A stretch of DNA of 64,000 nt from Cardinalis cardinalis (GCA_014549065.1 JACDOX010000117.1:1606973-1670972), one strand, 5' to 3'; counted from the first letter of the stretch, positions 15,001 through 29,005 are shown. Notes: generated by a model from the sequence alone, not told the origin. Made by a program: numbers and translations.

Positions 15001-18000
15001 ATTAACCCTCCCACCCCCATGGGCAGCTTGTGCCCAGCACAATTTTTAAGCTCTCCCCCAGCCGAGGCTGCCTTTTGCAGCCCCCCAGCAGCTCCCCTCA
15101 CCCACATTTCCTTACCTGCTCCCAGGCATCGTCTGGGTCCTCTCCCCACACGGTTCAGGTCTAGAGTTGGTCCATCAGGTCCAGGGATTGGTTCCTTTGG
15201 GCAGCTGAAACCTGGTGCCAGGCCAACCATCGAATGTGAAACACTGGCTGTGCATAAGGGGCTGTAGCACTGCCTGTCTCCTGGGCTGTGTTGTGCCAAA
15301 TCCCTCTGAAAGATGGGAATGTTTTGCAGAATTTTGAGTGCTAGTTGCTGGAATCCCTTCCCGAAGAGCCTGGGAGGTTAAGAAGCCCAAATTCCACTAA
15401 GAATTGTCCCTGCCTCTGTTGGTTTGGAAATGGGGCTCAAGGTTCATCTCTGCTATTAAACATCACCCTGTANTCCCCTGTTCAGAGTCCAGGGTTTGCT
15501 GGAGAAATGATTGTTTTGGCTTTGTTAACAAATGCTGCCATCACCATTCCTGTCTGTGGGAGAGCCCCCCTGGGGAAAATGATGGTTTTTGGATGCTGGG
15601 TGCCCCTGTGCTCCATGGGGTCCTACTGAACTGAGGAGAGCATGGAGTTCACCCAATGGGCCCAGGGATGCTGCTGGCTGCAGCAAAGGTGGGTCTGTGA
15701 ACAGAGCTGAGCTTCTGCTCATCATGGTAGCTGAAAATAGGTGAGATTGCAATAAAGACAAGTTTAATCACATTGAGAAAAGTGGTAATAACCTAGTTTT
15801 GGGCTGGCTCTGGGATCCTTTTCAGTTTTTTTCTGCTGTTACTGCCTTATGAGAGAGAGAGGATGGGGAAGAGAAAAACAGATGTCCCAGATACAGCAGG
15901 CATTTCTGATAACTTGACTCCTAAAATAATCTTGCTTTATAGAAATTGATTTTGTTCTTTTTCTTTTACAAAGAACAACAGAGAGAAGGAGTTCATGTTT
16001 CCACAAATCTTCTCTAAAGGAACAGTACTATATAAATCAAACTCTGGTTCAGGAGGTTTGTTTTTTTTTTTTTTTAATCTTTAATATTTAATTTAAGCCA
16101 TCAGTTTGGACTGACATCTATTCATCTCAAAAGGGCATGGGATTTTTACCTTCTATGAGAGAGTGATATTTTCCCTTTTAATAGACCCTTTATATCATGC
16201 TAGGGAAAGAGGAAGAAGCTACACTATTCCCCCAAGCAGTATCACACTCATGACACCTTGTTTTCCCTGTAATGGATTCAGACTAAAATAAGGTCCTTCA
16301 AGTTTTTTTTCTTCTCCTGAAGCCCTGGCATGTTAGGAGGATTCAGAGCCCACCAGAATAAAAGCAAGGGCTGGGATGGGTGCAGCTGGCTTTGCTGCCT
16401 TATTTCCCAGCTCCTGGTGATCACTGCATCAGTTGGAGCCATCACCGATCCCGTGCCACATTTGGGGCTTCTGAGTTGATGTTTGGAAAAGGGAGGAAGG
16501 AGGATGTTTGTCCCGAGCTCCTGGGATGCTCTGTGCCCTGTCATGTAGCTTCCATCAGCTTCAGAGAGGAAGTTCCCAGATTCAGAAGAGCTTCTGAGCA
16601 AATAGTCTATTATTTTTTTTTTTCTGAAGGTTTTCTTTATGGAAAAGAAAACATGCTCTAAGATCCAGCAGTAGGTATTAAAATGAATGTGTTTCTCTTC
16701 CAGGAGTTTGTTCAGTGTGCAAATAAAATCAACCTTTGGGCACGAAAGATCTGGAAGATTTTGATTTAAAATTCATTGGGTTTTCTAGAGAAGAGTGTGG
16801 GGGTTTTTCTGCAGGTGTAGTAATGTATTGAGAAAGATCCTCATCTGCATAAAACATCAGAGAGCAAATGCCAATTATGGATTCATAGACTAGCAAAAAA
16901 TGTTATTCTTGATTTATCCTTGTGATAAGATTTATAAAGCACAGTGNTAGCCTATGCTAAAAAGAATGACTCCAGTTGGTATAAATAAAACCAATAAACT
17001 TGATAGCAAAAGTGATAATATCAGCCCAAAACATGATCTGAACAGTATGAGGCAGCACACAAATCGGCAGTTGATGTCCAGAGGAGAGGACTGCATTTCC
17101 TATTTGCACTTGAGGGATAGATGAGCTCATTTGGGTCTGCAGGAGAGTTTTCATGTGTGACTCAGAGGAAGAGCAATGAGAATTATTGCCCCACTCATTG
17201 AAATGCCAGCTCATACTGAACTCTCCACTTCTGAGTTTGACTCCTTCGTTGCAAGATGGGTTGGCACTTTCCAGNGTGGTATGGAAGGACTCAAAATGCA
17301 CATCTCAGGAGCCCTCCACCTAATTTTATTGCAGACTGCACCAAAGTGGAAAAGCAAAGTCCCACATTAGTGGTGTGTCATCAGGGCAGCTCTGCTGTGA
17401 TCATGTAAAAACCCTNCAGAAGATGATGTGTTTGCCCTGAGAGAAAGCTGCTTGGAGGAGATGCTAAATGCATTACCTGGGGGAGGAGGGCCATCCAAGC
17501 AGTGAGTGGGAACGTGCTGCACTGAAAGCTTCAGCCTGAAAAATGCCATCCTGGGCTGCTGTGCCTCTGCACAGGGAGGGGGCCATGGCCAGGGCTTGAG
17601 CTGGGAAAAGCTACCCTGCTGTCTGTGGAGATCTGCCAGTGACAGTCATGATTTTTGCACCTCTTGTAAGGCTAGAGCAGAATAATTTGGCTGGAAATGA
17701 GTGATCAAAGTATTGTTGAGTTGTGACATTGACTTTCTGTGCCTCAGTTTCCCACATATTGTTTAGTGTCATGGTATGTGATGATTAGGGATGGTATTTC
17801 ATGAGTCTGTTAGTAATGCTACTGTGTCACTATGGATAATGGTTATTTTCTGTGATTTAAAAGCCTGTTTTGCCACCAGAACAAGGCCTGAGTCCATGAG
17901 CATTATGGTTTCTGATCCCCATTAATGTTACAAATCCCATTATTTGGAGCTCTCCTTGGTATGAACCCTTCCTGCTGCCTGCCAGCAGAGGCACAGGGCA

Positions 18001-18489
18001 GCAATCAGCAGGCTGGTCCTGTTTGTGTGCACCTCAACAGGTTTTATTTGCATCTNTGCCATTTCCCTGCCAGGGCACAGGGCAGGAGCTCCATGGTCCT
18101 CCTGGCCACTGGGAAANACAGCTGAGGTGAAAGCTCCACCATTTATAGAACTGGAAGTTTATAAAACTCTTGGAAGCTCTGGATGGAATGGGCTGAGTGG
18201 GGGCTTGGAGATCTCTGTGGTATCAGGGATACCCACCAGCAGGTCTGGTGTCTGCTCAGTGTGAGAACCTGCACCTCACAGGATGGCCTGGGAGCAGTGT
18301 GCTGTCATCCCACCCAGNTGGGCCATACAAACTTCTCAGCCACAGAGAAAGGGTGTGGGAGACAGGGAAAGCTTATTCTCCCTGCCNGCGTGGCTATTCC
18401 AAAAACTCACGTTTCTGAGGAAGTTTTTTTAGCCCATCAATTTACATCCATTTGTTCTTGTGCCAATACTCTTCCTCAGCTGAAATAGC
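1..18489. other. 5' flanking intergenic DNA, no supported gene
   Basis: I see no gene in this stretch. The open frames on both strands are short, mostly start at non-ATG codons, match no family I recognise, and are not joined by convincing splice sites. Base composition is ordinary AT-rich vertebrate intergenic DNA with poly-A/T runs. A short alternating TA/TG tract sits at about 2806-2836. In human, the gene upstream of MINAR1 is TMED3 (recalled synteny), but no TMED3 exon is visible here. Distant enhancers or lncRNA exons cannot be excluded from sequence alone. Confidence 0.6.
2806..2836. repeat. Short TA/TG dinucleotide microsatellite
   Basis: An alternating TATATATGTGTG-type tract of about 30 bases with one interruption. 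It is a simple repeat with no evident function and may be length-polymorphic. Confidence 0.6.
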
Positions 18490-19110
18490 TCTTCTCTCTC
18501 CCCTGTGTTTACCCCATTGATGTATTTATAGAAAATAATCACAGCCCCTCTCAGGCTTCATTTTGCAGAGCTAAATGGAGCAGCTTGTCCACTTTCCTCT
18601 TACAGCACTGGCTCATCCCTGCTGCTTTTTGCTCTGGGTTGGGCACTGCTGAGCACAGGGATGGGGCAGGGTGTTCCCAGTGAGATGCTCCTCCTTCCTA
18701 GTGATCTGTGCCCTGTAAATGTGTCAGCATCCTCCCCAGGAGCTCTGTGCAGAGCTACTTATCCCATTCCCTTTGGTTTTGTATGGCCACAGCCTGACAA
18801 ATGCTCATAAGCATCCTGTGCTAGACCAGTGCTTTGCTTTTCCCCTTCCTCCTCACTGATAAAGCTCCCAGGTGCTCACAGATATTCTTGCTGCCCCTTC
18901 AGTACAGAATCACAAATGTATTTTTATGTTTGACCCATCTCTCAGCCTCTCATCCTGTGCAATTTCTCTAAGAATGGTTCCCAGCTCTCTGTCTGATGCC
19001 ACTGGAGGCATTAGTGCCTTTCTGCTCTGTCTAAAGATAATTAATGAAAATAGCAACAGAAGTGGGTCCCAGACACAGAGGAATTCCTCTGATAATCTCC
19101 CCCAGCCTGC
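18490..19110 (-). mobile_element. Old, diverged CR1/L3-type LINE remnant (antisense)
   Basis: Read on the plus strand, this segment resembles the reverse complement of CR1-type LINE sequence. The 'cccctctcaggcttcatttt' stretch near 18546 corresponds to the antisense of a common CR1 3' region. The segment around 19037-19090 (attaatgaaaatagcaacag, then ggtcccag and a block like 'ggaattcctct') matches a motif recurring in vertebrate CR1/L3 copies. No intact reading frame, 3' terminal octamers or target-site duplication is visible, so it is an ancient truncated copy. Boundaries are approximate and the assignment rests on recalled consensus. Confidence 0.45.
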
Positions 19111-22100
19111 TCCTCCTCCTCCTCTCAAAATGGCATGTCAGCATCTCTCCTACTGGCTGGGTGGGGAGGTAGTTAGTAGTTGTGAATTAATCCAAATAAT
19201 TTCCAGTGAACTTAATTTTCCATGTCAGCTGTTTTGCTGAAGTCCTGATGGGTTATATGTGCTGCTTTAAAAAATGAGGATTTTTATCAGAGAAACATAA
19301 TGGTGTCCCTGGGTGTGATTTATCTTGGTGTATTTTCTCCTGCCACCATTTGCTTCCAGAGCCCTTTTCTTCATCACGTATTAAACAGCCTCGCTTGCTT
19401 CTGAAGTCAGACTGGAGAACCTGAAGCTGCCCAGATTGCTTGTCTGCACTTCTAAAAAATTGGAATATCATATTTTCTCATTCTATCTGATTGCACAGAT
19501 TTATTAAATAAATCCTTGCCTTGTAGCTATCTTACATCCAGATTTTCAAACCTGTGCAGGGAGGATGATGGTTCTTTCTTTGATGAAATCTATTGAAAAC
19601 AGTCCAGTAAATGAATCCCAGTCACCATGCATTTAATAACAAATGCAGACAAATAAAACATCCTTAGGGACTCTCATTTTTCAAGCCCTGTGTAGGTAGC
19701 ATGGCTTCAGGCTGCAGCACCCTGTCACCTGCAAGGAGCAGTAGTTCAGATACGCAAAGAATTTGGCAAAGAATGGCTGCAGAAAGGTTTGCAATGAGCT
19801 CTGCTATCACTAACAGGTTTGTCATTAAAGTGGAATATCCTGTATGGACACTTCAAATTTTATCATTCCACAGAAACAGCAAGCTAACATGGTATTAACA
19901 GAACTGCTATGATGGATGGCTGTGTTATAATTGAATTAGTTGATTAGTTGGGAAGCGTTGACCTTTTTGATGTATAATGTCTCTGAATGTGAACAACAAA
20001 TACAAACTAATGCTTTTACGACTTTGCTGGGTGAGTTTAGTCATCAATTGGCTTGTGATAAATAAGACATTGTATGCTCCAGTCAATGGAAAACATGTTT
20101 GCAGCTCCTGTGCTTGTGTTTCTGTACTCTGTGAAATCAGCTCAGCCAGCACATGCTACTCGAGTATGACTTTTGTATTATGAGCTGGACCCAAACGTGA
20201 ATCCAAGTCCTCAGAGGACCTTATACTGCTGGATAATGATAAGCCCAGCAGCCAGTGCTTGGTGTTAATTGTTTTCTCCCTTACTGTGTGGCCAGATTAG
20301 CTGACAACGACCTGAGGAGATTTCTGCTGTTTCTGCAGCACCTCTCCTTGTCAAAATAGTTGTAGATCAATAGCTGTTACCTCCACAAGCCATATCAAAA
20401 GTGGAGTTAGATGGGAAATGCAATTAGAAGAGAGGAAGTTATTTGCAAAGAATTCATGGGGTTTGTTCTTGTTCTGTTTCTACACCTTGATCCTTCCAGC
20501 TTCAGAGCAGAAAATGAAATTTTTCTGCTTTTTATTCAGTTTGAGCTTGACAGAAAAATCACTATTTCTCTAACCNGGGACATTTTATTAGTGTTTATCT
20601 GACTGTGATGAATTCACATATTGCTGCTTGCCACTGGAGCCAAAATAAATTATCTCCAGTGGACAGAGTGCGTGGGGTACTGATGGATGTCTGATCTGTC
20701 TCTTCCAATGCAGCCTAGGTCAGGAAACCTTGTCTTGGAAAACACCTGGTCACTGTGTCATGCAAAGTGAGCTGATGGTCTCAGCCTACATTTAGACACC
20801 TCCAAAAGGGCATGACCTTGGTGCAGGAAGATGCCCCCTGCCCCTCTCTGTGCCTGTGTGTAAGTGTGGNTAATTCCTGGTGGCTTTGGTTTTCCTCACC
20901 TCACTCCCAGTTTTGTGCAGGTTTCAGGTACTTTCTAGCACACAAGGATTTCCAAACCCCTCTCCAGGTCTGGGACTCAGCCAGAGCCCAAGAGCCTGCA
21001 GCTATAGCAGCTTTCTCATAGTTACTATTGATTTAGGTAAAAGTATGAATGTAGCATTCTTCCAGTTTGTGTGTCTGTCTCTCGCCTCAGGCTCTTCCTT
21101 TTCCTCTGTGGGATCAATTACCTTTTTATCCTTGGATGCAGCCTGGCTTGCCCTGCTGGAGCACAGGAGCAGGGCCACTGCTATGACAGTTTGGATCAGA
21201 AGAGCCCCTCCAGTGCAAGACTTTGTCACCAGGAGGGCCAGCAGCAGGCATTTGGGGGCACTGCAGAAATGCATAGTCATGGCTTAATTTTCATCTAAGG
21301 AAACAACATATACTACTGCCTTCACAGTCAGGTCAGAGTAAGCCATGAAAGAGCAAAACCAGACCAAGCAGCTACCAGAAGAAATTAAATTTGTCTTATT
21401 ACTGTTTTTGTACATCTGTGCCCCACTCTCTATTTTTGGACACCCCCTAAAACTCATGTAGGGCTCTGATGCTTATCACCTCAAGTCTAGATATTATCAT
21501 TGTCTATAAGAGACTTTAAAAAGCTTTTTTAGCTCTTNATCTTTGGTAATACTTGGTGGTAGTGAAGTTTTACAGTGCTGATACTTAAAGGAAAAGGTCT
21601 CCAATACCACCTNCTCTGGCTTTCTGCATCACTGTTGGATACAATGAAGATATTTTAAAATAGCTTTGTCTTGCAAATTCAGGAGCAGGATGCTGCTGCT
21701 CCTTGGACTTGTCCCTGTACCTCCAGGCAAGACTTTCCTGAATCCTCATGGATTTCATGCACACAAGCACGTCAGGTGTGACGCACCTCATGGATCCTTT
21801 CTGGTNGAGAGCAGAAGAGCAATTCCTTTAAGTATCCTATCTCTCCCATGAGCAAAACAAATTATGCCAAAAGTGCCATGTAAAATGTGGTTTTACATGG
21901 TCCTCACTGATAAAGCAATTATGGAAGAGCTGGGCTGCAGTGTGAGTATAATCCCCTGGACATCACAGGGGAAGAGTGAGGTCTTGGAGTAACTCACACA
22001 GGGAGCAAACTTAGCAAACCTAACAAAATGCAATACAGGCACAGAAGGAAGAGGGATTCTTTTTCTGTACGACCTGCCCATGGTCAATGGGAGAAAAGAT

Positions 22101-25100
22101 TAAATGCTAGAGAGGTTTCAATCTATTTGTTGTGGTTCAAGAGCCTTGTACAGGATGTGCCACAAACAGTTCACTGTCTCCATAATGTAATTGAAGTTAC
22201 TGTGATCCATGTGGGTCATTCATCTGCTGTTTTTCCCAGCATGGAGAAGCATGACTTTTTGGCTTATAAAGACATCTTGTTATGATGCATCTTATTATAT
22301 CATGCAGTCCCTCCTGTGAGTGAGCCAGGGGAGGAGAAGAGAGTGGGAATACGTGGAGATGCTGTTCCCTTGCTCTCCAGTGGCAGTCAGAGGGTGTCAC
22401 ACTGCCTGCTCTGGTCTTGGCAGCTGCTGGAGAAATCCCAGGGCTGCTGAGATCAATAAGATTTTGCTGACAACTTCAAATGAAGGGAGTGATTTAACCC
22501 TATCAAGCCTGAAGACACAACCTGATGTGTGCTGCTCTGTGGATCTTTGGATGGCAGCCAGTGGATTTTGCACCACATTGAGGTCCAAAGTGGCCTGGAG
22601 AAGGCAGCAAGGAATGACTTTTCCATAGATACGCTCTGAATTGTTCCGCACTCTGGGAACACAAAAACAGAGTTTCAAAGGATTTTNAGGCAGACAAACT
22701 CATGTCAGGGGTATGGATACTAGGAGCAGGGAACAATTTAGAGAATTGAGCTGAAACATGTGAAAGAGCTCCTTTAGAGCTTCTACAGATCCTCTCCCAC
22801 AGGCCTTTCCCAATTCCCNTCCCAGGCAAGCTGACCTTGGCCCCCCCACACCAGCTGCTGTTGTTGCAAAAGTTCACTTTTGACTCTCCACTTTGCATGG
22901 GCTCAGCCAGAACATATTGCTCCATCCCTTGAAAGCCTTGGAGCATCTGGTTAATACNTGATCCTTATTCCCCCAGTGAAGATCCAGGAAATGGTTATAA
23001 ATAAAAGCAGGGCCAAANAAGCCAAGGTTAAGTGGAGGTGCATCCCTGCCCACCATCATACATGAACAAACTGGACCTGTTCCCACAATGTGACATTGTT
23101 TCCTGGAGCAAAACTGACAGAGGAGATGGAAAACTGCAGCTTAGAACAAGCAAGACAGAAATACTGAGGGNGAAAAAGGCAAAGCAGTGCAACTTCTGAT
23201 TCAGCTGGAGGAGGAGTCAGAATTAAACCACTCCATCACAGCAATGGTTGCTTTCCCTCAACCCACCTGGAAGAAATGGGAACTTGTCCTTTTCCTCAAC
23301 AATAATTTGCAAAGATTCTTCCTTCNTTTTTCAGACTGCAAGGCTGGAATTAGGACAAATAGCTCAATCCCCCATGACAATTCCAGGCATTTCTCTGCAA
23401 GACACACTGTGTCACACTGCTGTGGGGGATACAAACCTGTGAGGATGCTGGGCTGGAGATGTTGGTGCTCCCCAACCAAGTCCCCAGAGGTGCTCAAAGG
23501 TGTGGGGATATTCTGTATTTAATATACATTTTACTTTTAATCCCAAGAGGAGATGAAGCACCAGATAAACCACTGAAGGCANTGGTAGTTTCTTAATTTC
23601 TTTATTTCTTCAGTGGAGACTGCAGGCTTTTCTGGAAGATGCTTTTTAATCAAATGCTAGCTGCTGAGCTAAACACAGTGGTGGTTATTGAGTGAAATGC
23701 TATGGGATATGTTATTTTGCAGACTGATGAGCTAATAGTCTCCACTGGCCTTAAAACCTGGATGGACATTTTAAGGAGATTCTATAAAAAGGCCAACCCA
23801 ATAAATAATTACTCAGGGCAGTAAAAGCTAAGGCATTTGTGAATTCCTTGGTGACCACAAGGAATCTGTTTAGTGTNTTACTGAGTGCCAGTGAGCACCA
23901 TCAGACATCCATCGATACGACTGGAAAGTCTCCTCTGCCTTCAGTGGACATTTGGTCAGGTCTCCCAAAAAAAGTGGAAATTGTGTGAGGGCTGAAGCCA
24001 GCAGAGAGGCAGAGCTGTGCCACCCTCCAGCACAGAGCATCGCTGCAGGACGGAGATCTTCCCTCAGGTTTTGACCCTCTTGGGAAGGTGATTTTGATCT
24101 TCCTTAAGAAAACCTGGATGGGCTTGGGGATGAGCCAGTAACCAACAGAGAGACAGATTGCACAGAAAATTCACCTGAATGTGCAAGAAACCTGCAGGTA
24201 GTTTGCACAGCTTGGAGGCACCTTCACCTCTCTGGCACTCACTGTGGAAGGTAACACCTTCCCAAGAGCTCACAGGGAACAAACACCTCTCCAGCCCTGA
24301 CCTGAGATCCCACACAGCCTGCNGTGGGGCTGTGCTCCAGGGAGCCCTGCAAAGCAGCAGGTGGTTACCTGACACACTTGCTGCTGCCTTCACCTGTGAG
24401 ATGGAGGGGGAGCAGTGCCCAAAGAGCAGGAGCGATGGCAGGGCATGGATAAATGTGAGCCACAGTGGCTCCATCTGCCCNGCCTGCAGCACTCCCTCCC
24501 TCCTGGGGCTGCGCTTCAAAAGCAACCCCTTGATTATCTTTTCCTTCACTTTTGACCTAAAATCTGTTGCACCTGTGCTGTTCACTCCAGAAAGGAGCTT
24601 GTCTGTGCCGTGACATGAAAAATGTCTGAATCTTACCCTTTTTGCTCATGGTTAGCAATGCATTCACAAAGACCAGAACTGAGAAGTGAAGGTTCATTTG
24701 GAGAAGTATTGGTCGTGAATGTAAATAATGAAATTGTTCTGGCTTTAAGTTTAAGTTGGTTAAACAAACCTAAATCTAACATTTCTTCTCTCTGATGGAT
24801 TAGCCCATGGCCACTTTAATCATCAGCATTTTCTACATGGTTTTAAAAGTGCACTTTACAAATGCTCAAACATTTACTGTGTGTGTGTGGGGGGGTGTAT
24901 ATTTTTCACAGGTGTTTGTGCCAGCAAAAGCCAGTTGTTACCATGCCCACTGACAAGAAATTCAATTTAGCAGAGGGAAACTCATTAAAAAATTTAGAGC
25001 AATAGTCACAAAAATATTTTAACTTATCCATCCTACTCTACAGTTACTGTTCTTTTTGTTTCTAAATACATTGGGGGAAAAATATCACTTCTGCCTAGAA

Positions 25101-26738
25101 CTGCTGTCAAGTTNTACTGCTTTGAGGAATTTGGCATATTCTCCAGTCAGCACATCTGGTATGGGTGGATGCTCTTCAACAGACTGATTTTTTATTTTTT
25201 TTTCTGGTTGTTGTTATATTTCAAGTGATCCTGTGCCAAAGCCCGTTTAGCTGAACAAGAAGTTTGCCCATTATCAATCACTCACTGATAGCTGCTGCCA
25301 GCTCCAAGATGCATTTTTTCCAGGCACAGCCTGTGTGCATGCTGGCTGCAGGAGTCAGCTTCAGCAATATTGAGACCCTGCTGAGATTTCAGAGGAAGTG
25401 CAAATTCGGAGTACTTGATAAAAATAGCAATCTGCAGGCTCCGTATTGCTAAGTGCCATTTAACGACGCAGAAAGTTTTAGTATTTGTCTGTAAGCTAGG
25501 AAAGGATTCAGTGTTTCATCCAGAGAGGAAGAAAGCAGTGCCCTGGGTTGTCTGGCTCTTCCCCCAGAGGTTGCCTTGCTCTCCCAAATCCTGGTTAAAG
25601 ACTTCAGGGAGCACAGCAGGCTCAGAGAGACTTGTCTGGAGTGTAACTAACTGTACTCCCAGCACAGGCTTGTGCTTTGGGCTTTAGATATTCTCTTTCT
25701 CTTAAAAGCAAACCCAGAAGAGATTAAGGACTTGCTGCTGGAACACTGGAAAATATAAACTAGTCTCTGCACTAAAGGTGATATTGGCAAAGGACTGGTT
25801 TTTCTACAGTTTNATACCATTAGAATGCTGCTAGCTGTTTAAGAAATGTCTGTGCTGAAGAAGGTGCTGGGTAAAGTCATGTCCCATTTAATGAAATTTG
25901 TTTTCTTTTATGTCTTAGTGAAAGAGATTCACCAGGAAATGGTTTGGGGGCTCCTGAAAGCAGCTCAAACACTGAGTTGACTGATGGGTTTTTGGTCTTG
26001 CTTTTCTAAAGNCACAAATTTGCCCAAAGGTCACAACGAAGAAGGTGAAGAAAAGACTTTCTGCATGAAGACTTGTTAGTGCTTTTAGATGAGCCCTTGG
26101 GGCAGTCCCTTTGCTGTCAGTGGGACAAACAGCTTGGGNTGAATTTATAAATACTTGTATGAGTCTCTGCAAGAGGAGCACAGAGCAGCTGTGTGGTGCT
26201 GCAGCCACTGGCAGGAGGAAAGGCCAAGTGAGAGCCCTGAGCCCAGGCTTGCTGATGTTTGTGCTGGCTCCTTGGATGCACACTGCTCTGGAGGGGCTGC
26301 CACAGAGAGGACATTTTGCAGGAGACTGTGGATAANACATGAGTGGAAAAAACCTGTCCCTCCACAGGGAGTTGTTCACATGGAAAGGGAGCCAAAAGTT
26401 TCAGAGAAATATCTAGTGAGTGTTGCAGTGGTGAAAGGTAGATTTTCTTTCCTAGATTTTACCCTCAACATCAGTTTCCCCTTCTCCATCCATCAGCTTC
26501 AGNGTTTCCAGCCCTGTGGAACTATTCCTGTGCACAAACAAAAAGCACCATTGCTGCTGTGAGAGAGGACAGTGGCAATGCATTCATTTTTGTGTAGCTG
26601 GAATTGGCCTCACGTATGAATGAGGAATATGCTCTGGCCCTGGCAACCTAATTGGGCTGAAATATCTCTATGTGAGGGCTGTGCTGCATAGGGCAGAGAT
26701 TGTGAGGAACTGGGCACTATTTCTGCAGCACTGTGATG
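19111..26738. other. Intergenic DNA, no supported gene
   Basis: No recognisable exon or RNA gene. The longest open frames (for example the minus-strand one ending at 24064) have no family resemblance and no start or splice context, and are best treated as chance. A run of TG followed by seven G's lies near 24881-24895. The AT-rich stretch around 19925-20300 has homeodomain-like and GATA-like words and could be a conserved non-coding element, but this cannot be shown without an alignment. Confidence 0.5.
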
Positions 26739-26884
26739 CCAATCAAACTGGGACTGGTGCTCAGTCCTGGACACCCCTGGCTCGAGAAAACATCGGTATC
26801 AAACTGGGACTGGTGCCAATCAAACTGGGACTGGTGCCAATCAAACTGGGACTGGTGCTCAGTCCTGGACACCCCTGGCTCGAG
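26739..26884. repeat. Composite tandem repeat (21-bp unit plus duplicated 26-bp block)
   Basis: A 21-bp unit (caatcaaactgggactggtg + c) occurs at 26740-26760, as an 18-bp partial copy at 26799-26816, and intact at 26817-26837 and 26838-26858. A 26-bp block containing CTCGAG follows the first unit at 26761-26786 and recurs identically after the last unit at 26859-26884. The order is A-B-spacer-A'-A-A-B, as expected from a segmental tandem duplication followed by slippage in the A unit. No coding role is evident. Confidence 0.85.
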
Positions 26885-28585
26885 GAGACATCCACATCCT
26901 GTGGGTCACCTGTTTCGTTTGGAAGGAGTTGCTGAAGCAGAGGGAAAGGAAGCTGGAGGGAAGGTGGAGGCTATGGNGGAGCCAGACAAGGTAAATGTGC
27001 CAGCTGCTGAAGGAGAGAGATGAAAGGGAAAAGAAGAGTGAAGAACAAAGCAGAAATGTCAAGAAAAGGTGGCGAGGGGAGACAGGAGTTGATGGTGCTA
27101 AAATTAGGTGGAGAATGGGGACAGGGAGAGCTGATCCATGCTCTCCTTTTGGACGAAATTCCCACTGAAGCTGCTGTCAAATCTGGCCTGGGGAAGGAGG
27201 AGAGCTGGAGTCCAGACTGGAAAGCAAGGNAAAGGGAGGGGGCAGGTATCCCTGGAGCACCCCAAGTGCTCAGAGAGGATTTCCCCAGCCCCAAGGGGAG
27301 CCAGCCCTGCTGCCCTTGGGACACACCTNCCAGTGTAAAATCAACATCTTGTGTGTATGAGTCTGAGCCGTGTTTAACTGTTTCAAACCAATTTTTGCAG
27401 GTGATTCCTGATCATATGCTGCTAGTCACAGCCCACAAGNAGATAATGAAACCCTTGCCATCAATTAAATGTAATTTCTGCNTGCTGAGGTGCAAGCAAG
27501 GAAGGCAAAAGGCGAAGTCACCAAATTTTCCTCTGGTGGCAGCTATGGGAGCCAGCTCTGGAAACCTCTCAGAACCTGGGCAAAATCAAGTAAGATCAGC
27601 TAGACCTGAACTAGGGGTAAGAAATGTTTTCTATTTATTCTCTGGCGTGTGCAGTTCTGAAGGGTACAGAGAGTTCTTCTGACTATTCTGATGACCTGAA
27701 GGCATGTACTCTAGGAAGTGGTGTAGGGCTGAAATCACCCAGCCGTGAAATTTGCAAGTAAATGGATACTTATAGACAAAAAAAAAAAATCTGACAAAAG
27801 CATAGAAAATGAGGCCCAAGGACACTCCTTCTTTTAATGCTGTTAAGTAGCAGTAAGAATAATGTAGTATAAATATGTTTTGCTTCCATTTTCAAGGATG
27901 TAGGTTTACCCTCTCCTCTTGTATTAGCTGCNGTGTGTGTTGTCTTTACAGATATTATGTATACACTGAATCACACACAATATTCTTCAAAGTCAGTGGG
28001 TTTTAAATAAAAACCCCCTCCTGACTCCTTGTTTTTCTCAGGAAAGCAGAGAGCTCTGTTCCCAAGCTTGTCAGAATAAGTAAACCACATAGTTNTAGGC
28101 CAGTTTGTCCATAGGGGTCTGATGGCTGTGATGTGCTTGTGCATACAACCCCTCAAATTAATCCATCTAGGAAAGGAAAACTGATAGCCTGCTCCCCAAA
28201 CAGTGCAAGTGAGAGGAGAAGTGGAGCCTTTGACATCTTCCTGCTTTATTTCACCCAGCAACACCTCTATTAAAAACTCTCTGCAGTATTTCTGTGTGGC
28301 GTGGCCAGCCAGCAGCAGAGCAGAGGCAGTGCTGTGGCTGAGGTCAGACCTCGCCTGCCCAGACCGAGAGCGTGCGTGTCCTGGGCACTGCCCGTGCAGC
28401 ACACCTGGGCTGGGGACCCCCACACCCTGCAGCCCCTTCCTACACCCCCAGACCCATTCCTGCAAGGATCACCCGCCTGAGGGCAGCTGTGCAGTACAGG
28501 GATGTGCGCCGGTGGCCCTGGTGCCCCGGGGGTGATGGGCACGCAGGGTGCGCACTGGGTGTGCAAGGTGGGCACTGGATGCTGT
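26885..28585. other. Intergenic DNA upstream of the MINAR1 promoter
   Basis: The long plus-strand open frame here (27020-27682) contains several ambiguous bases and resembles no protein I know. Its lysine/glutamate-rich start simply reflects purine-rich DNA. GC content rises from about 28320 towards the CpG island. No exon is supported. Confidence 0.5.
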
Positions 28586-28965
28586 CACAGAATCACGGAA
28601 TTGTTTAGGTCGGGAAAGACCTCTAAGATTATCAAGTCCAAGTGTTAAGTCACCTCAAAACCGTGTTCCCAAGTGCCCCATATCAACAACTACAAGTACC
28701 TCCAGGGATGGGGACTCCACCACTTCCCGGGGCGCTCAGTTCCAGCCTTCACTTCTCAGTGAAGAACTATTTCCTAATATCCAACCTTAACCTCCCCTGG
28801 TGCAACTTGGGGCCGTTTCCTCTTGCCCTGTCACCTGAGACAAGAGACCGACCCCTACCTGGCTACCAGCTCCTTTCAGGGAGTTGTAAAGAGCCATAAA
28901 GTCACCCTCGGCTCGCCTTTCCTGCAGGCTGAACAGCTCCGGCTCCATCAGCCGCTCCTCCTCAG
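28586..28965 (-). mobile_element. CR1 LINE 3' end, 5'-truncated, minus strand
   Basis: The reverse strand reads as the 3' end of an avian CR1 retrotransposon. The reverse-frame translation over 28787-28960 carries the signature ELFSLQERR...GDFMALYNSLKG...VGVGLLSQV, which parallels the typical CR1 'LFSLEKRR..GDL..LYNYLKGG..VGVGLFSQV' pattern. Towards 28586 the reverse strand reads as the CR1 tail (ggacttgataatcttagagg, then a terminal attctgtg-type octamer). The copy is heavily 5'-truncated, as is usual for CR1, and inactive. It directly abuts the CpG island, so it forms the upstream edge of the MINAR1 promoter. Confidence 0.88.
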
Positions 28966-29005
28966 AGTGCTGCTCTCCATGCCCCCGGCTGGGCAGAGTC
29001 GGGCT

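Noticed and set aside
27020..27682. 220-codon plus-strand frame upstream of the promoter
   Set aside because: It contains several Ns, is purine-rich low-complexity at its start, has no recognisable domain and no supporting splice or start evidence.
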